Origin: Microthyrium microscopicum
Taxonomy: Eukaryota; Ascomycota; Dothideomycetes; Microthyriales; Microthyriaceae
Direction of reading: 5' to 3'
Assembly: GCA_010405405.1 (NCBI GenBank)
Contig: MU004246.1
Coordinates: 372,001-436,000 of the forward strand
DNA: 64,000 nucleotides
The notes under the pieces were generated by a model. It was not told where the DNA came from. It made no database searches and saw nothing but the letters and a program-made list of their open reading frames with translations. Positions within the stretch are counted from its first letter, which is position 1. The number at the start of each line of letters is the position of its first letter. This document shows, in pieces, positions 43,140 through 54,028 of the stretch. The translations under genes and the position numbers were made by a program.

Positions 43140-45126
43140 ATGTGGAGAATATCATCATCAAGGTACGACTTCTCTCTCAGTCTACTACCACTACTAACGA
43201 TCAAGGGTTCTCGTTTCTTTTATGAAAAGTCTGGTGATCAATTTTTCATGAAAGGGTTACAATATCAAGATTTCAGCAACGACCTTAACAACACCAAGGC
43301 TATAATCGACCCGCTCGAAGATGGTGCAAGATGTGCGAGAGACATTCCATATTTCAAGAAATTAGGCATAAACACTCTCTACGTTCTCCACATTCGACCA
43401 CAGTCTTCTCATACCGATTGTATGTACAAACTGCGAGATGCCGGAATCTACGTATTGCTCAATCTTGGGAACAAAGCTGGAACAGAGAGCCGTACTTTTA
43501 GATGGGAATACCCGCTCGCAGACAGGTTCAAGACGATTGTCTCTGAATTTGCCACTTTTTCTAATGTCCTTGGCTTTCGAATAGTTGGATCCATACCCAA
43601 ATTCATCCCACTTACAAGAGCAGCAGTGCGAGACTTGAAAGATCATCTCAGGATAACAAAGCAGCGAGACGTACCCTTCGGATTTGATTCTTTCGAGGAA
43701 TTCCCAAGTGATCATCAGATCTATGAGCAACTCAGTTGTGGCGCACAGAATGCCGCGGTAGATTTCCTGTTTTGCTCTCCGAACTTTGAGGGCTGCTTGA
43801 ATGTATCCAGCCTTGAAGATGCAGTGAACCGAGTAGCATCTATTCAATCCCCGCTGCCAGTGGTCCTGGCTGGTACGGCATGCGACGAAGGGCCCGAGGC
43901 TGACAAAAAGCTGCTTATTTCGGCTTACAGTGGGAAGCAATTGGCAATTCACTCTGGCATTTCGCTTTTCAGCTATTTCGATAACGATTTTGCCCTCAAT
44001 AAAACTCGTTCCGGTAATATAGAATGTTGATCTGACGCAACTTCAACTGACTGAAGTCTTAGGATTGGTCGAGATCAAAAGCGGGCTGGTAATAAGTCGG
44101 CCTATATTCTCTGTCATTGCCAACGAATACGCCGAGCTTCAACCCTCTTCTATTCAAATATCAGATTACACCACTAGTACCATTATTCAACCTTCATGTA
44201 GTTCCATTCTCACTGTAGCCGATGTGTCCAAAGGAGATAATCCAGTGACAGCCACCACAACTCTACGCATAGCATCACAACTTCCGCCAACTCCGAACGG
44301 GAATCTTTGCAATTGTATGATGCAAAACATTGAGTGCGTCCAGAAGGAGAATGTAACACTAGAAGCGGATCCCGTCAACACGCCAAACTTCCTTATAACA
44401 GGCCTAGAACCAGAGGATGCAGCGCTCTATGGCAAAGTATGCAAGAATTCTACGTCGGACTCCAAGTGTGTTGGGTCAACTAGCGACACTTCAATCGGTC
44501 GATATGGAGCGTATAGTGTTTGCAACAAGGATCAAAGGATATCGTGGGTGCTAAATCAACACTACCTATCACAAAACAAGAACCGGTCAGATTGTTTATC
44601 ATTAGGAGGTAAGATACAGGATGTTCAAAAACAAACATCCAAGCAATGTCAAGGACTTTTACAACAAGCGGGAGCAAATGGCACTGGAACAGTACTTGAC
44701 GCCGCAGACGAAGTACTATCCACCGACATCTCAACCTCAAGGGGACTGAGTACTGCAGCCAAGGCAGGCATTAGTGTCGCAGCGATAATCATGGTCTTTA
44801 TCAGCATATCAGCATTTTTGCTTCTTCGAAAACGCAGGAAAAGATCATCAAATGCCAATACAGGAGAGCCGGAGACGTTCGAGAAAGCAGAATTGCCTCC
44901 GTATAACTTCGCAGCGTTAGAGAAGAAAAGTGTCCTTGAGCTTGATGGATCACTCATACATGAATCAGGGACTGATGACCTGGTTGAGGCTAGGGATGGA
45001 GAAATATTGGAGGCAAATAACGGAGAAATACTGGAAGCTAGTCATGGAGAGATAATGGAGCTACCAACGATTCACAATGGACCGTTTGAGCTCGAGAGCA
45101 CCGAGCCGCGCCTGAAAAAGGCTTGA
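43140..45126 (+). CDS. GH72/Gas-like transmembrane protein lacking catalytic glutamates
   Basis: Predicted 645-residue protein related to beta-1,3-glucanosyltransferases (Gas/Gel, GH72 plus a Cys-rich X8 module). Exons 43140-44013 and 44063-45126; the 49-bp intron restores KTRSGLVEIKSG. Gas-type blocks are clear: RFFYEKSGDQFFMKG, CARDIPYFKKLGINTLYV and SNVLGF. Where active enzymes have GNE and SEYG, this protein reads VGS (149-151) and AGTA (244-247). Both catalytic glutamates are therefore replaced although the frame is intact. The X8 module (from PPTPNGNLCNC) keeps its cysteines and RYGAYSVC. In place of a GPI signal there is a transmembrane helix (GISVAAIIMVFISISAFLLL), then RKRRKR and a cytoplasmic tail of some 100 residues with GEI(L/M)E repeats. 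The N terminus is only moderately signal-like, so an upstream exon is possible. Confidence 0.85.
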
Positions 45127-45375
45127 TTTCATAACGAGCAGATGAGCAAAATGCATTATCTTCTGCCATCAGCAGCGATGGCCACCATCGCCTCTTATGA
45201 AAAGAATTCCCAAATTGATAATCTTGTGGATACATTCAACACACAAGTTAGACAGAAAAGAGGGATGTTGCTGCACTCATGAACCTTAAAGCGCTTCATT
45301 ATCTACAATGATACCCCGAGCCTTCTAGCCTACTTTCAAGACTCCTTACCGCGAGCTATCAATCATCCAGCCACC

Positions 45376-45819
45376 TCAGTTTCTCATAGCCCGTCTCTCA
45401 TTATCTATTTGTTGCTGAGCCTCTCTAGCGAACGCTAACAATGCTACAAACAGCGCCGCAATGGCTTCCGGTACGTTGAATATGGAGATGCCTCGAACGC
45501 GAATCATGATGTATAGAAGTCGCACCATGATCCACAGCATGCGCAAGCCGCAGTAAATGACGGTAGCGAAGAGAAACACAACGAAGATATTATGTGCAAG
45601 TCGTAGTAGATATTGGCCCAAGGTCTCTTCGTAGCCAAAGTAGAGATCGCGAAGACCAATTTCAGGATAGGCTTCGGGTTCATTGTTTGTCAATCTGTTG
45701 AAATCGGGTTGGCCAAGAGTAGGATTTTCGGGTTTGAATTTGAACTCGTAGGGCGTGTCGCTGATGGGGGATCCAAATTTCGCGTCAAGACTTGATGTTG
45801 GTGATGGATGTGGTCTCAT
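45376..45819 (-). CDS. Small membrane protein of unknown function
   Basis: Predicted 147-residue protein without intron, convergent with the GH72-like gene. The N-terminal half is polar (PHPSPTSSLDAKFG and on). Two hydrophobic stretches follow: IFVVFLFATVIYCGLRMLWI extending into VRLLYIMI, and FNVPEAIAALFVALLAF. A short basic tail (NERRAMRN) ends the protein. I recognise no family. The coding call rests on size, the clean start and the two well-formed membrane segments. Confidence 0.6.
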   Translation of the reverse strand: MRPHPSPTSSLDAKFGSPISDTPYEFKFKPENPTLGQPDFNRLTNNEPEAYPEIGLRDLYFGYEETLGQYLLRLAHNIFVVFLFATVIYCGLRMLWIMVRLLYIMIRVRGISIFNVPEAIAALFVALLAFAREAQQQIDNERRAMRN

Positions 45820-47854
45820 GATGCCGTAGTTGAAGAGTTGTGTGGTATTCGTGATTTTTCTGAGATGTAGTGGATGCAGGTTTGAGGAGCTGTGTAGAGT
45901 CTTGGAGAGAATTGATGGTGGGAGGTATTGGTAAGTAGGCGCAATCTAACAGTGACAAACAGCTCGCGGGTAGTTACTGCCAGATACATTTTTGACATGT
46001 CACTTCCCTCTTGATGCTATTGAGGTGCATGCTACTATGCGCCAGGAGCTAGGGGTGGCAGGAGATAGGACCGGACATGGCAGGCTTCTTTCTATCTACG
46101 ACTTTAATTGCGATTGACTACGATATTTGTAATGGGTGAGAGTATTCATTACTCTTCATACTAGCAAGCACCCTCTTACCCATCTTTTTTTCTGACGTTC
46201 TCGCGTTTGATTGCTTTCGGGCCTGAATACGCGTGAAAGCAGCCAACAGCCCTTGTATGAGCTCGCTCGATCCACGATTCATCTTGTCGCCCTTGTCAGC
46301 AAATTAGGCTTCGAGGTTTTGACTGATAACTTCACAAGCATTCTCGATAGCACGCTTCGGGCAGTGGAGCATTCGGTTGGTCATCTAGCCACTGTAGACA
46401 CCATGGTGGGACACGATCACTACTAGAGCTATTAGGTAGAGCTACACATGGCAGGCTCAAACTGTTGCGGACGATGAAGGCAATCGCCGATCGGTAGGCT
46501 CTAGACACGATCGATACTATTTGAAGTAATCATCTTCATCGCTCGTAGCTCTGCGGTTCTGGCTGGGCAATCAATTCTTGGGTTCGAACCTATGTGAAGC
46601 GTTCTGCTGCTCTGGCAAGTCGACTTTTGTGCAGTCATTACCGCCGGTTTGGTTAAATTGACAACCGACTCAATTTTGGCGTTTTCGGCGAGTTCATCCA
46701 TAATCAGATTTCGCAGAACGCATACGATGGTAGCCAGCGCACTCGATATTTCCGCCGCAGACTTGAGACTTTAATTCTGGACTAGTGGAGTAGGCAGCAA
46801 TGAAAGGTGCTGTGGATCAAAAAGGAAGGAATAGGAGAAGGAGAGGAAATGTGATCTAGCTGGGGAGAAGAAGATTTGCCATCTTGGGGAAGTGCTATGG
46901 CACAGTTTGTGGCTCCCTTTCTAAACTATTACAGCGGCGTTTTTTCTCCTTCTTGAATTCGTACTGCCGTCCAGGTCAAGGCAGGATCGAGTTTTGCTGT
47001 CAAGGGGGGCGGCCCTACGAGTCGGCTTCGCTCCAAGAGTCTTTTTGGTAATCAGCATACTTCGCAGTTACACTCGGTCTGGACTTTCTTGAGAAGTTTT
47101 CAATTATTTTCTTTGAACAATGTCATGTTTCCAGAGCATTTGATACACTCTCCAACGACCCAACGAGAGTGATGGGAGCTAAAGCGATCCAAGAAAAAGC
47201 ATAGTTGTCGTAATCAAAAAACCTGATGGGAGCATGCAGCGTGTCGTAGTGGACGATAATGTTAAAGAGCTGGTTGGAGGAGCTCAGCAAAGCGGGATCC
47301 TACATGATTACATCGACGCTTGCTATGGTTCCTTTCAAAGGGAGATTGCCGACGTCTTCAAGAGCCTTCAAAACCATGCTTTCCGCAATATCTTGGAATA
47401 AGTCGCGTAAGAGGTAGTTGGAAGACTGGAGAGGTTGGGAAATGAAGTTAAGAAGATAGCAGACCAGTACCAGTTGGGCTTAGCGTCGGCAGGCCACAAT
47501 CGGAGCTCATCACAGATGCCTCAAACTCCGCCAAAGACTTCGAGCTCTACTTCCTCTCCAGCTCCATTTCTCTCCCCAGTCAAGAGAAGCTTGTTTATGC
47601 TAGGTTTGAGACCACGACCTCAACTTAGAGCTCGACCCTCACTTCTTGACCTTCTTGATCACCACCGCGAAGCCCGCTCACGCCCATCCACCCCCACACC
47701 AACACCACTCCCCGCTATCACTACATCTTTGATAAAGCTTGTCGAGGAAGCTTCCAAAGTTCCTTTACCCGAGATCCCGGCTCAAGATAGTTACTTTGGA
47801 ATTCAGAAAGCTTCTGGTCCTTCAGAAAGTCGACATATACCTCAAAAACACAAC
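45820..47854. other. 2 kb stretch with coding-like scraps, then V-ATPase leader
   Basis: No intact gene. Coding-like but start-less or stop-broken pieces: 46211-46426 (plus, LARSTIHLVALVSKLGFEVL), 46501-46701 extending upstream to about 46780 (minus, MDELAENAKIESVVN) and about 47230-47400 (plus, QSGILHDYIDACYGSFQRE). They may be remains of one or more host genes. From 47435 an open frame runs in phase into the V-ATPase gene. Several GATGGGAGC stretches near 47170-47240 resemble MITE interior. Confidence 0.4.
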
Positions 47855-49836
47855 ATGCCTGCCAAAAAGCAAGAGGCCGCGGGGGAGGAGGAGAGCTTTG
47901 GATCGGTGTTTTCCGTTTCAGGTCCGGTTATCGTAGCAGAGAACATGCTGGGTGTTGCTATGTACGAGCTGGTAAGCTGAACCGGTTTTCCGACATTGAA
48001 CATATAATTGACTGGTTTAGTGTCGTGTGGGTCACGATAAGCTTGTCGGTGAAGTGATTCGAATCGATGCCGACAAATGTACAATTCAGGTCTACGAAGA
48101 AACGGGTATGCATACTTTCAAAGCAAGAAAGCAAAATTAATGGCGTCAATTAATATATTCCAGCTGGCGTCTGTGTCGGTGATCCTGTATCTCGATCAGG
48201 AAAACCACTCTCAGTCGAACTCGGTCCAGGTTTAATGGAAACCATTTACGACGGAATTCAACGACCCCTCAAGAAGATTGCCGAGGACTCCAAGTCCATC
48301 TATATTCCTCGTGGTATCAACGTACCGATTCTAGACCGGGTTAAGAAATGGGACTTTACACCTGGAAAACTCAAGGTCGGCGATCACATTACAGGTGGTG
48401 ACGTTTTTGGTACTGTGTTTGAGAACACACTACTCAACGATCACAAGATACTTTTACCACCTAGAGCACGAGGTACCATCACACGAATTGCTGAAAAGGG
48501 GTCATACACTGTCGACACGCCAATACTCGAATTAGAGTTCAATGGCAAGAAAACCGAGTACCCTATGTACCATTCTTGGCCAGTCAGAGTACCACGTCCG
48601 TCTGCTGATAGGCTGAGATCCGATCAACCTCTCATCGTTGGTCAGCGTGTCCTCGATGCCTTGTTCCCGACTGTACAAGGTGGTACTGTCTGCATTCCGG
48701 GCGCATTTGGCTGCGGAAAAACTGTCATTAGTCAAAGTTTGTCAAAGTTTTCCAACTCTGATATCATTGTTTACGTCGGATGTGGCGAGCGCGGTAATGA
48801 GATGGCCGAAGTTCTTATGGACTTCCCAGAAGTACTATGAGCCCTCCCTCACTTGCAGTCTCGTGCTAACTTTCAATAGCTAACTATCGACATTGATGGC
48901 CGTCAAGAGCCCATCATGAAACGTACCACTTTGATCGCCAACACCTCCAACATGCCCGTGGCTGCTCGAGAAGCTTCCATCTACACTGGTATCACTGTTG
49001 CCGAATACTTCCGTGATCAAGGCAAAGATGTTGCAATGATGGCAGACTCTTCTTCCCGCTGGGCCGAAGCTCTTCGTGAAATTTCAGGTCGTCTAGGAGA
49101 AATGCCTGCTGATCAAGGTTTCCCAGCTTACCTGTCTGCCAAACTCGCCTCTTTCTACGAGCGTGCCGGACGCGTAACTGCTCTAGGAAGTCCCGAACGT
49201 CAAGGCTCCGTCAGCATCGTTGGCGCTGTCAGTCCTCCAGGTGGTGACATGTCCGATCCTGTCACCCAGTCTACACTCGGTATCGTGCAAGTTTTCTGGG
49301 GCTTGGACAAGAAACTGGCTCAACGTAAACATTTCCCCTCCGTCAACACTGGTATCAGCTACAGCAAATACGTCACTGCTCTAAATAAATACTACAGCGA
49401 AAACAACCCTGACTTTCCACGCCTCCGTGACCGCATTAAGGAACTTCTCACCACTTCTGAAGACCTCGACCAAGTTGTACAACTCGTTGGAAAATCTGCG
49501 CTCGGCGACTCGGATAAAATTACGCTTGATGTTGCGACGCTCGTCAAGGAGGATTTCTTGCAGCAAAACGGATATTCGGACTATGATCAGTTTTGCCCAT
49601 TGTGGAAGACGGAATGGATGATGCGCGCGCTCATGGCATTCCATGATGAGAGCCAGAAGGCTGTGGCGCAGGGCCAGAGTTGGTCTAAGATTCGCGATGC
49701 TACCAGTGAGATTCAATCTGGCCTCCGCAATATGAAGTTTGAGGTTCCGGGTGATGGGGAGGAGAAGATTACGAAGAAGTATGAGGAGCTTTTGGCGAAG
49801 ATGATGGATAAGTTTGCAAGTGTTGTTGATGAGTAG
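47855..49836 (+). CDS. VMA1: V-type proton ATPase catalytic subunit A
   Basis: Predicted 608-residue catalytic subunit of the vacuolar H+-ATPase V1 sector, which hydrolyses ATP to acidify vacuoles and endosomes. Exons are 47855-47971, 48021-48105, 48164-48831 and 48880-49836; introns of 49, 58 and 48 bp. The start [19 protein letters not shown] matches the usual short N terminus. Landmarks: [37 protein letters not shown], Walker A GAFGCGKT (about 247-254), [32 protein letters not shown] and [11 protein letters not shown]. The length is standard. Unlike the yeast gene there is no intein at the nucleotide-binding site. The frame continues open 140 codons upstream, with an in-frame ATG at 47516, but that part is low-complexity and is treated as leader. 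Confidence 0.97.
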
Positions 49837-50216
49837 TTGTGCGATTTACCTGCACGTTACTGGACTGTGTATAGGCTCGATAATCTCTTTGGCGGTTGGA
49901 CGGGAGGTATTTAGTGTTTGTGAAATGACTAATTTGATGTTTTTGATATTAATTTTGGGAGATGTCTTGCTGACAGTGACATCTAGTCCATCCGGGTCCC
50001 ATGACCACAACTGGAATACTCTGCTTATTGCTTCCTTAGCAATCGTTTGCTAAGTGCACTCCTGCCCGTCAAGTGCCCGTTCAAATCAAAGACTAATCGA
50101 TTGCTGAAAAAAGATAGACTTGCTCTCTTGGTATAAGATGATGGTACCTACCATAGTTGACGGCATTGTCCGGTTGCTTGAGTAGCAAAATAACAGCGTT
50201 CTTACCGCCGTCGAAT
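49837..50216. other. Intergenic spacer
   Basis: 3' flank of the V-ATPase gene and upstream region of the next. Nothing recognisable. Confidence 0.5.
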
Positions 50217-51494
50217 ATGTCCTCTTCTCGTACTGTCTCTGGATCATCCAGTAATAGAGTACAACTCGCAGAGCCAGAAGGAGGACCTTTGGTTCTCACC
50301 AACAGCCTCGAAGACCAAATTCGTATCTATGCTGGCCTTGGCCAAGACACCGCAAACCTCATATGCATGCTAGAATGGAACCTTATTGAATACTGTGTCG
50401 ACATTCTTCACCGTGACCAGAATGCTCACATCAAAACGCAGATGACTTATGTAGGAAAACCTACTCTCGCACAACGCATGTCGTTTGAGGCTTATGCGAA
50501 AATGGTCTGGCCAAAATATGGCTTGAAGATACTTGACTGTATTTTCCAATGTGTACGCCTGACCATTAACTGCGAAAAACACGCGCACCCGGATAGTGAT
50601 TCTTCCGATAAAGATGCCAAAATTGCCTCTGAGGGTACGTTCCTTGACATTGACTATCCTTTCGGAACTTCAAGCGGTGAGCTGACTGTTGGTGCTGCTA
50701 AGATCACGAGCGGACGTTCACTTTGAGACATGGGACAGAACAGGGATTAAAGTTCGGGATTACTTGCCATTGCATTGATAGTAAGCGGGCAGAAATTCAG
50801 CTCCAAGGTCTTGCTGCCGATGTCAATACTGCTGTTGAGGTGCTTGCCTGGGTAAGTGTTCCTTCCAGGCTCTTCAATGGGCTGGCTGTGTAGCACCACT
50901 CGTTGCTATAAATCCTCCGTGCCTTTGATATGACTCGCTGACTAGTAACAGGTGGCTGCCAGCTGCAGCAAGCGCTTAACGAGCGACGGCTTGACTGTCG
51001 CAAACGTCAAGATCACCGGCGTCTCTACAGACAAGCATACCTCAGGGGCCTCCCCAGACGACCCATTCCAAGCCAAATGGAGAATCACGGTAGACACAGC
51101 CTTAAGCGTCCATGCTCCCAGAGGATGGTACAATTTGTTCCCCGACGCGGTCCTAGCAGAGCAATTTCGAATCGCCAAAAGAGATGACGGCATGGACGGT
51201 CTCGAAGTAACACCTGGTACTCCTGGCTACCAAGAGCTCATAGAACCCGCCGGACCCGTGTCAGTGGGCCCATATTGGGACTCGTACGTCCATCGAGGCA
51301 AAGTCAAAAGTACCGGTTATCAATACACCTTGCACCCGAGTAGACTGGATTCTAGAGGCTTGCAGTGGCGCGTCCTTCCCTATGACTACCTTATTGTAGT
51401 CGCCGGTGAGACGTTTATCCGTGATAGGCGCGATACCGTGGAGGAGAAAGACATACTTGATGCGAAATTTACCTTTCGCAATTTTTTGTTATGA
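50217..51494 (+). CDS. Uncharacterised fungal protein
   Basis: Predicted 369-residue protein. Exons are 50217-50634, 50703-50851 and 50952-51494. Intron 50635-50702 has a GTACGT donor and an AAG acceptor after a CTGAC branch; intron 50852-50951 has a GTAAGT donor and AACAG acceptor. With these removed the frame runs KIASEDHERTFTLRHGTEQG and later VEVLAWVAASCSKR. The ATG at 50217 is the first in frame. There is no signal peptide or membrane segment. LAWVAASCS and the block WYNLFPDAVLAEQFRIAKRD with GLEV recall a loosely defined group of fungal proteins sometimes attached to NACHT/ankyrin receptors; this is a memory-based impression with low weight. The first splice acceptor is the weakest part of the model. 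Confidence 0.65.
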
Positions 51495-51944
51495 TGCAGT
51501 CACTGGAGGCATTGTTGGGTGCGTTCCCAGCGGTGGCGATGGCTTCCACTAACGCTACTGATCAACGATCACTTTGTTTAGAATGTTATTCGATAGCCTC
51601 TCGAGGATTGAGCACTTTCCCCTGCGACTCAACTCCTCGATGATGAAGTGTGGCGGACTAAAGGCACCGTAATGTTTGAGAGCCTTTCATTGGCAAGCCG
51701 AAGGAAATGGTCGCAAAAGAATCATATGATCAAAGATTTCGGTGGACCATAAGAATTGAATCAAGTGGGCATGTCCACAGTGCAAATCATTTTTGAATTA
51801 GGGAATAGAAAAAGACATTAGGGATTTGTTTGCTTTTCAAATCGACCACGACTGTTGCCGGAGCCTCTTCTCCTGGCCTCATCCTATCACCAGCACAACA
51901 ACATCATTGGTTCATTAGCAAGTATTACTGATCATCGAACTTGC
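51495..51944. other. Convergent intergenic spacer
   Basis: Between the 3' ends of the orphan gene and the GH17 gene. Nothing recognisable. Confidence 0.5.
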
Positions 51945-52908
51945 TCAGCAGCTCAGATCAAACAATGGTCGATCATTCCCATCCAGAATACTGAAATCAG
52001 GATCCGACCCCTGCTCCGAGTATGCGTAGTAGAACACATCAATCTGTGGGAAAGCAGGACAAGCAGTGTTCCTCCAAAAGGCTTGCGCATTTGGAATACT
52101 CGCAGTAGATGCCCCGAAAGACTTGCCAGCAACAGCCCAACCAGTTTCAGTGACCCATATTGGAGTATTTGGCTAACAAATGGTCAGTGACCGGCTGCAC
52201 GTTTCCATCGAATTACAACATACCTTGACATCTCTGACTCTGTTTCGCACAGCATCAACAGCCGCCCAGAACACCCCAGGCGCCTGTTGAATAGTAGCAC
52301 CTTGCCAGTAAGGATATTGATCAGTGCCAATCCAGTCGCAAGCCTTGATCACTTCTGTGTTGGCCGGATCGGTCCTACAATCTCAGCAAATGCATCAACA
52401 TCAGCAAACGATGAACTTACCAAGCATTCCAAGTATCAACATGTCCAACCCAGCTAGTCACGCCCTTTGACCTCAACATGCCTCGCACATCATAGATCTT
52501 GCTCGCAATCGAGCTAGCCGGCACTTCTTTACGGTACAGATCCTCAGATCCTACACTGACGCCAACCATCCAGTCAAGCCAGTTTGGATGAGCGGCGATG
52601 GCGTCGAGCATTGCTTGTTTCTCTCGTCCGTAGTGCGCGTCATCCTGGGTCCAGATGCCGGGGAGGAGTCTGACGCCGGCTTGAAGAGCTGCTGGGACGG
52701 CATTCAGGAGAGTGTTACAGTCGGAGGATGCAAAGAGGCGAGCTACGTTGAATTGCGGTGGGAGAGATTTCATGGTGTTGAAGGCGCGTAAGAAGTCGGC
52801 TTGGGAGCGACAGGCGCCATTCGGAAGGTTGCCTCCAATATTGAGGCCTTTGTACCAGGCTTGGGCAAGGCCGGCGAAGGCTAGAGTTGAAGCGATGGGG
52901 AATTTCAT
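51945..52908 (-). CDS. Secreted GH17 beta-1,3-glucanase
   Basis: Predicted 288-residue secreted glucan endo-1,3-beta-glucosidase-type protein acting on wall beta-glucan. Exons are 52421-52908, 52224-52374 and 51945-52172; introns of 46 and 51 bp with GTAAGT and GTATGT donors. The ATG at 52908 opens a signal peptide (MKFPIASTLAFAGLAQAW), so I prefer it to the longer open frame. GH17 marks: YKGLNIGGNLPNGACRS at the mature N terminus, VGVSVGSEDLYR carrying the acid/base Glu, WIGTDQYPYWQG, and WVTETGW carrying the nucleophile Glu. The acid/base motif reads GSE where many members have GNE. The protein ends soon after the barrel, without a GPI signal, so it is probably freely secreted. Confidence 0.92.
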
Positions 52909-54028
52909 CTTGGTGCGGCTTCTAGAATAGGTAATCCAGTGCTTGAAATGGGAGTTGGAATATGGCAAGATGATATACTGTAGACAAACCTGAACCTGGT
53001 CACTGATGGGGTAGACCAATTGAAGGTACCCAAAGGAATGAAATTAAACAGGAAGTAGCGATCTAAGTATGGGAAGTCTCTCATAATCAAGTCTGTCGAT
53101 CCTTCCAATCCAACTTTTCTAGGCAATTGTTACTCTCCAAAGAGGAAAGCCCAACCCAATTCTGCGGCACAGTCAATGGTACGAGAAGTCAATATCCGCA
53201 ATCCATGACCTTGAGGTCAACCCCAACGGGTGGACAAAACGAGTAGCGTGCTCCCGCCTGCTTAGATATCCGCCATCGACTGCGCTTTACACTATGTTTT
53301 CCAGGCACCTTGTTCAGATCATCTCGGATTATCGTTTACCATGCATGTCTAGGAATATCTGCTTCATACGTAAACCGTGCCGGCCTTCAAGCATGGCACT
53401 CGTTTAGATCCCATTGCTCTGGAACCTATGACGAGAACACAATATCAGTGCATCTTTACAAGCAAACATACGATGATGGTTCACAAGGCTATAATCAACC
53501 TAGCTTCCGCTCTCGTACCCATGATCCCACGGGTCTACGCAGCTATGTGGAAAACGAGTTTTTAAGACCTGTATCTGTCCACGCGTGGATTTCTTGACAC
53601 GAACTTTGTGATGCATTCCGGCTAAACAAACTTTGCTTTATGACGTCCTGTGGAACGTGAGAGGTATCTCTTGGGGTTAAAGATGAGGGAACGAACGGTC
53701 TGTGCTGAGCCGATATATTGAGGTTGCACAAGCATGGTTGAGAGAACTTTCTCACATATTGATCTTGTATTCTATGTACTCTATATAGCATTCAAGAGAT
53801 AGCTAAGAAAGTCACATGGTACATAATGCTCCCAGTTCAAGCTTAACGCTACTGAAAAGCCCATGTCGACTTGCAGCCACGTTCCGTGCCGTGGCAGGGA
53901 AACAGATAGTACATAGTAGTCGAGACCTGGATCGATGCTTTCTGAGAGCATTCAGCCGTCAAGGAGATTGAGACCTCTATGCTGTGTTGCAGTCCTGTTC
54001 AAAGATTGCTGGTAGAAATAAGACGCAG
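52909..54028. other. 1.1 kb intergenic region
   Basis: Upstream of the GH17 gene and 3' of the Hal2-like gene. It holds a MITE-end-like sequence at 53224-53260. Frames at 53310-53597 and 53543-53791 overlap one another and show no family likeness. Confidence 0.5.
53224..53260. repeat. Solo MITE left end
   Basis: CAACGGGTGGACAAAACGAG then TAGCGTGCTCCCGCC follows the family end (CAACCGGTAGACAAAATAAC, TGGCGTGCTCCCATC) with a few changes. The other end was not found. Confidence 0.5.

Noticed and set aside
46560-46590. GGTTCGAACCC, a good tRNA B-box match, on the minus strand
   Set aside because: No A-box lies at a suitable distance upstream and no cloverleaf can be folded around it; GGTTCGAACC is palindromic and occurs by chance.
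48690-48730. Possible intein in the V-ATPase A subunit, as in yeast
   Set aside because: The nucleotide-binding motif GAFGCGKT and its surroundings are continuous, and total length is normal.
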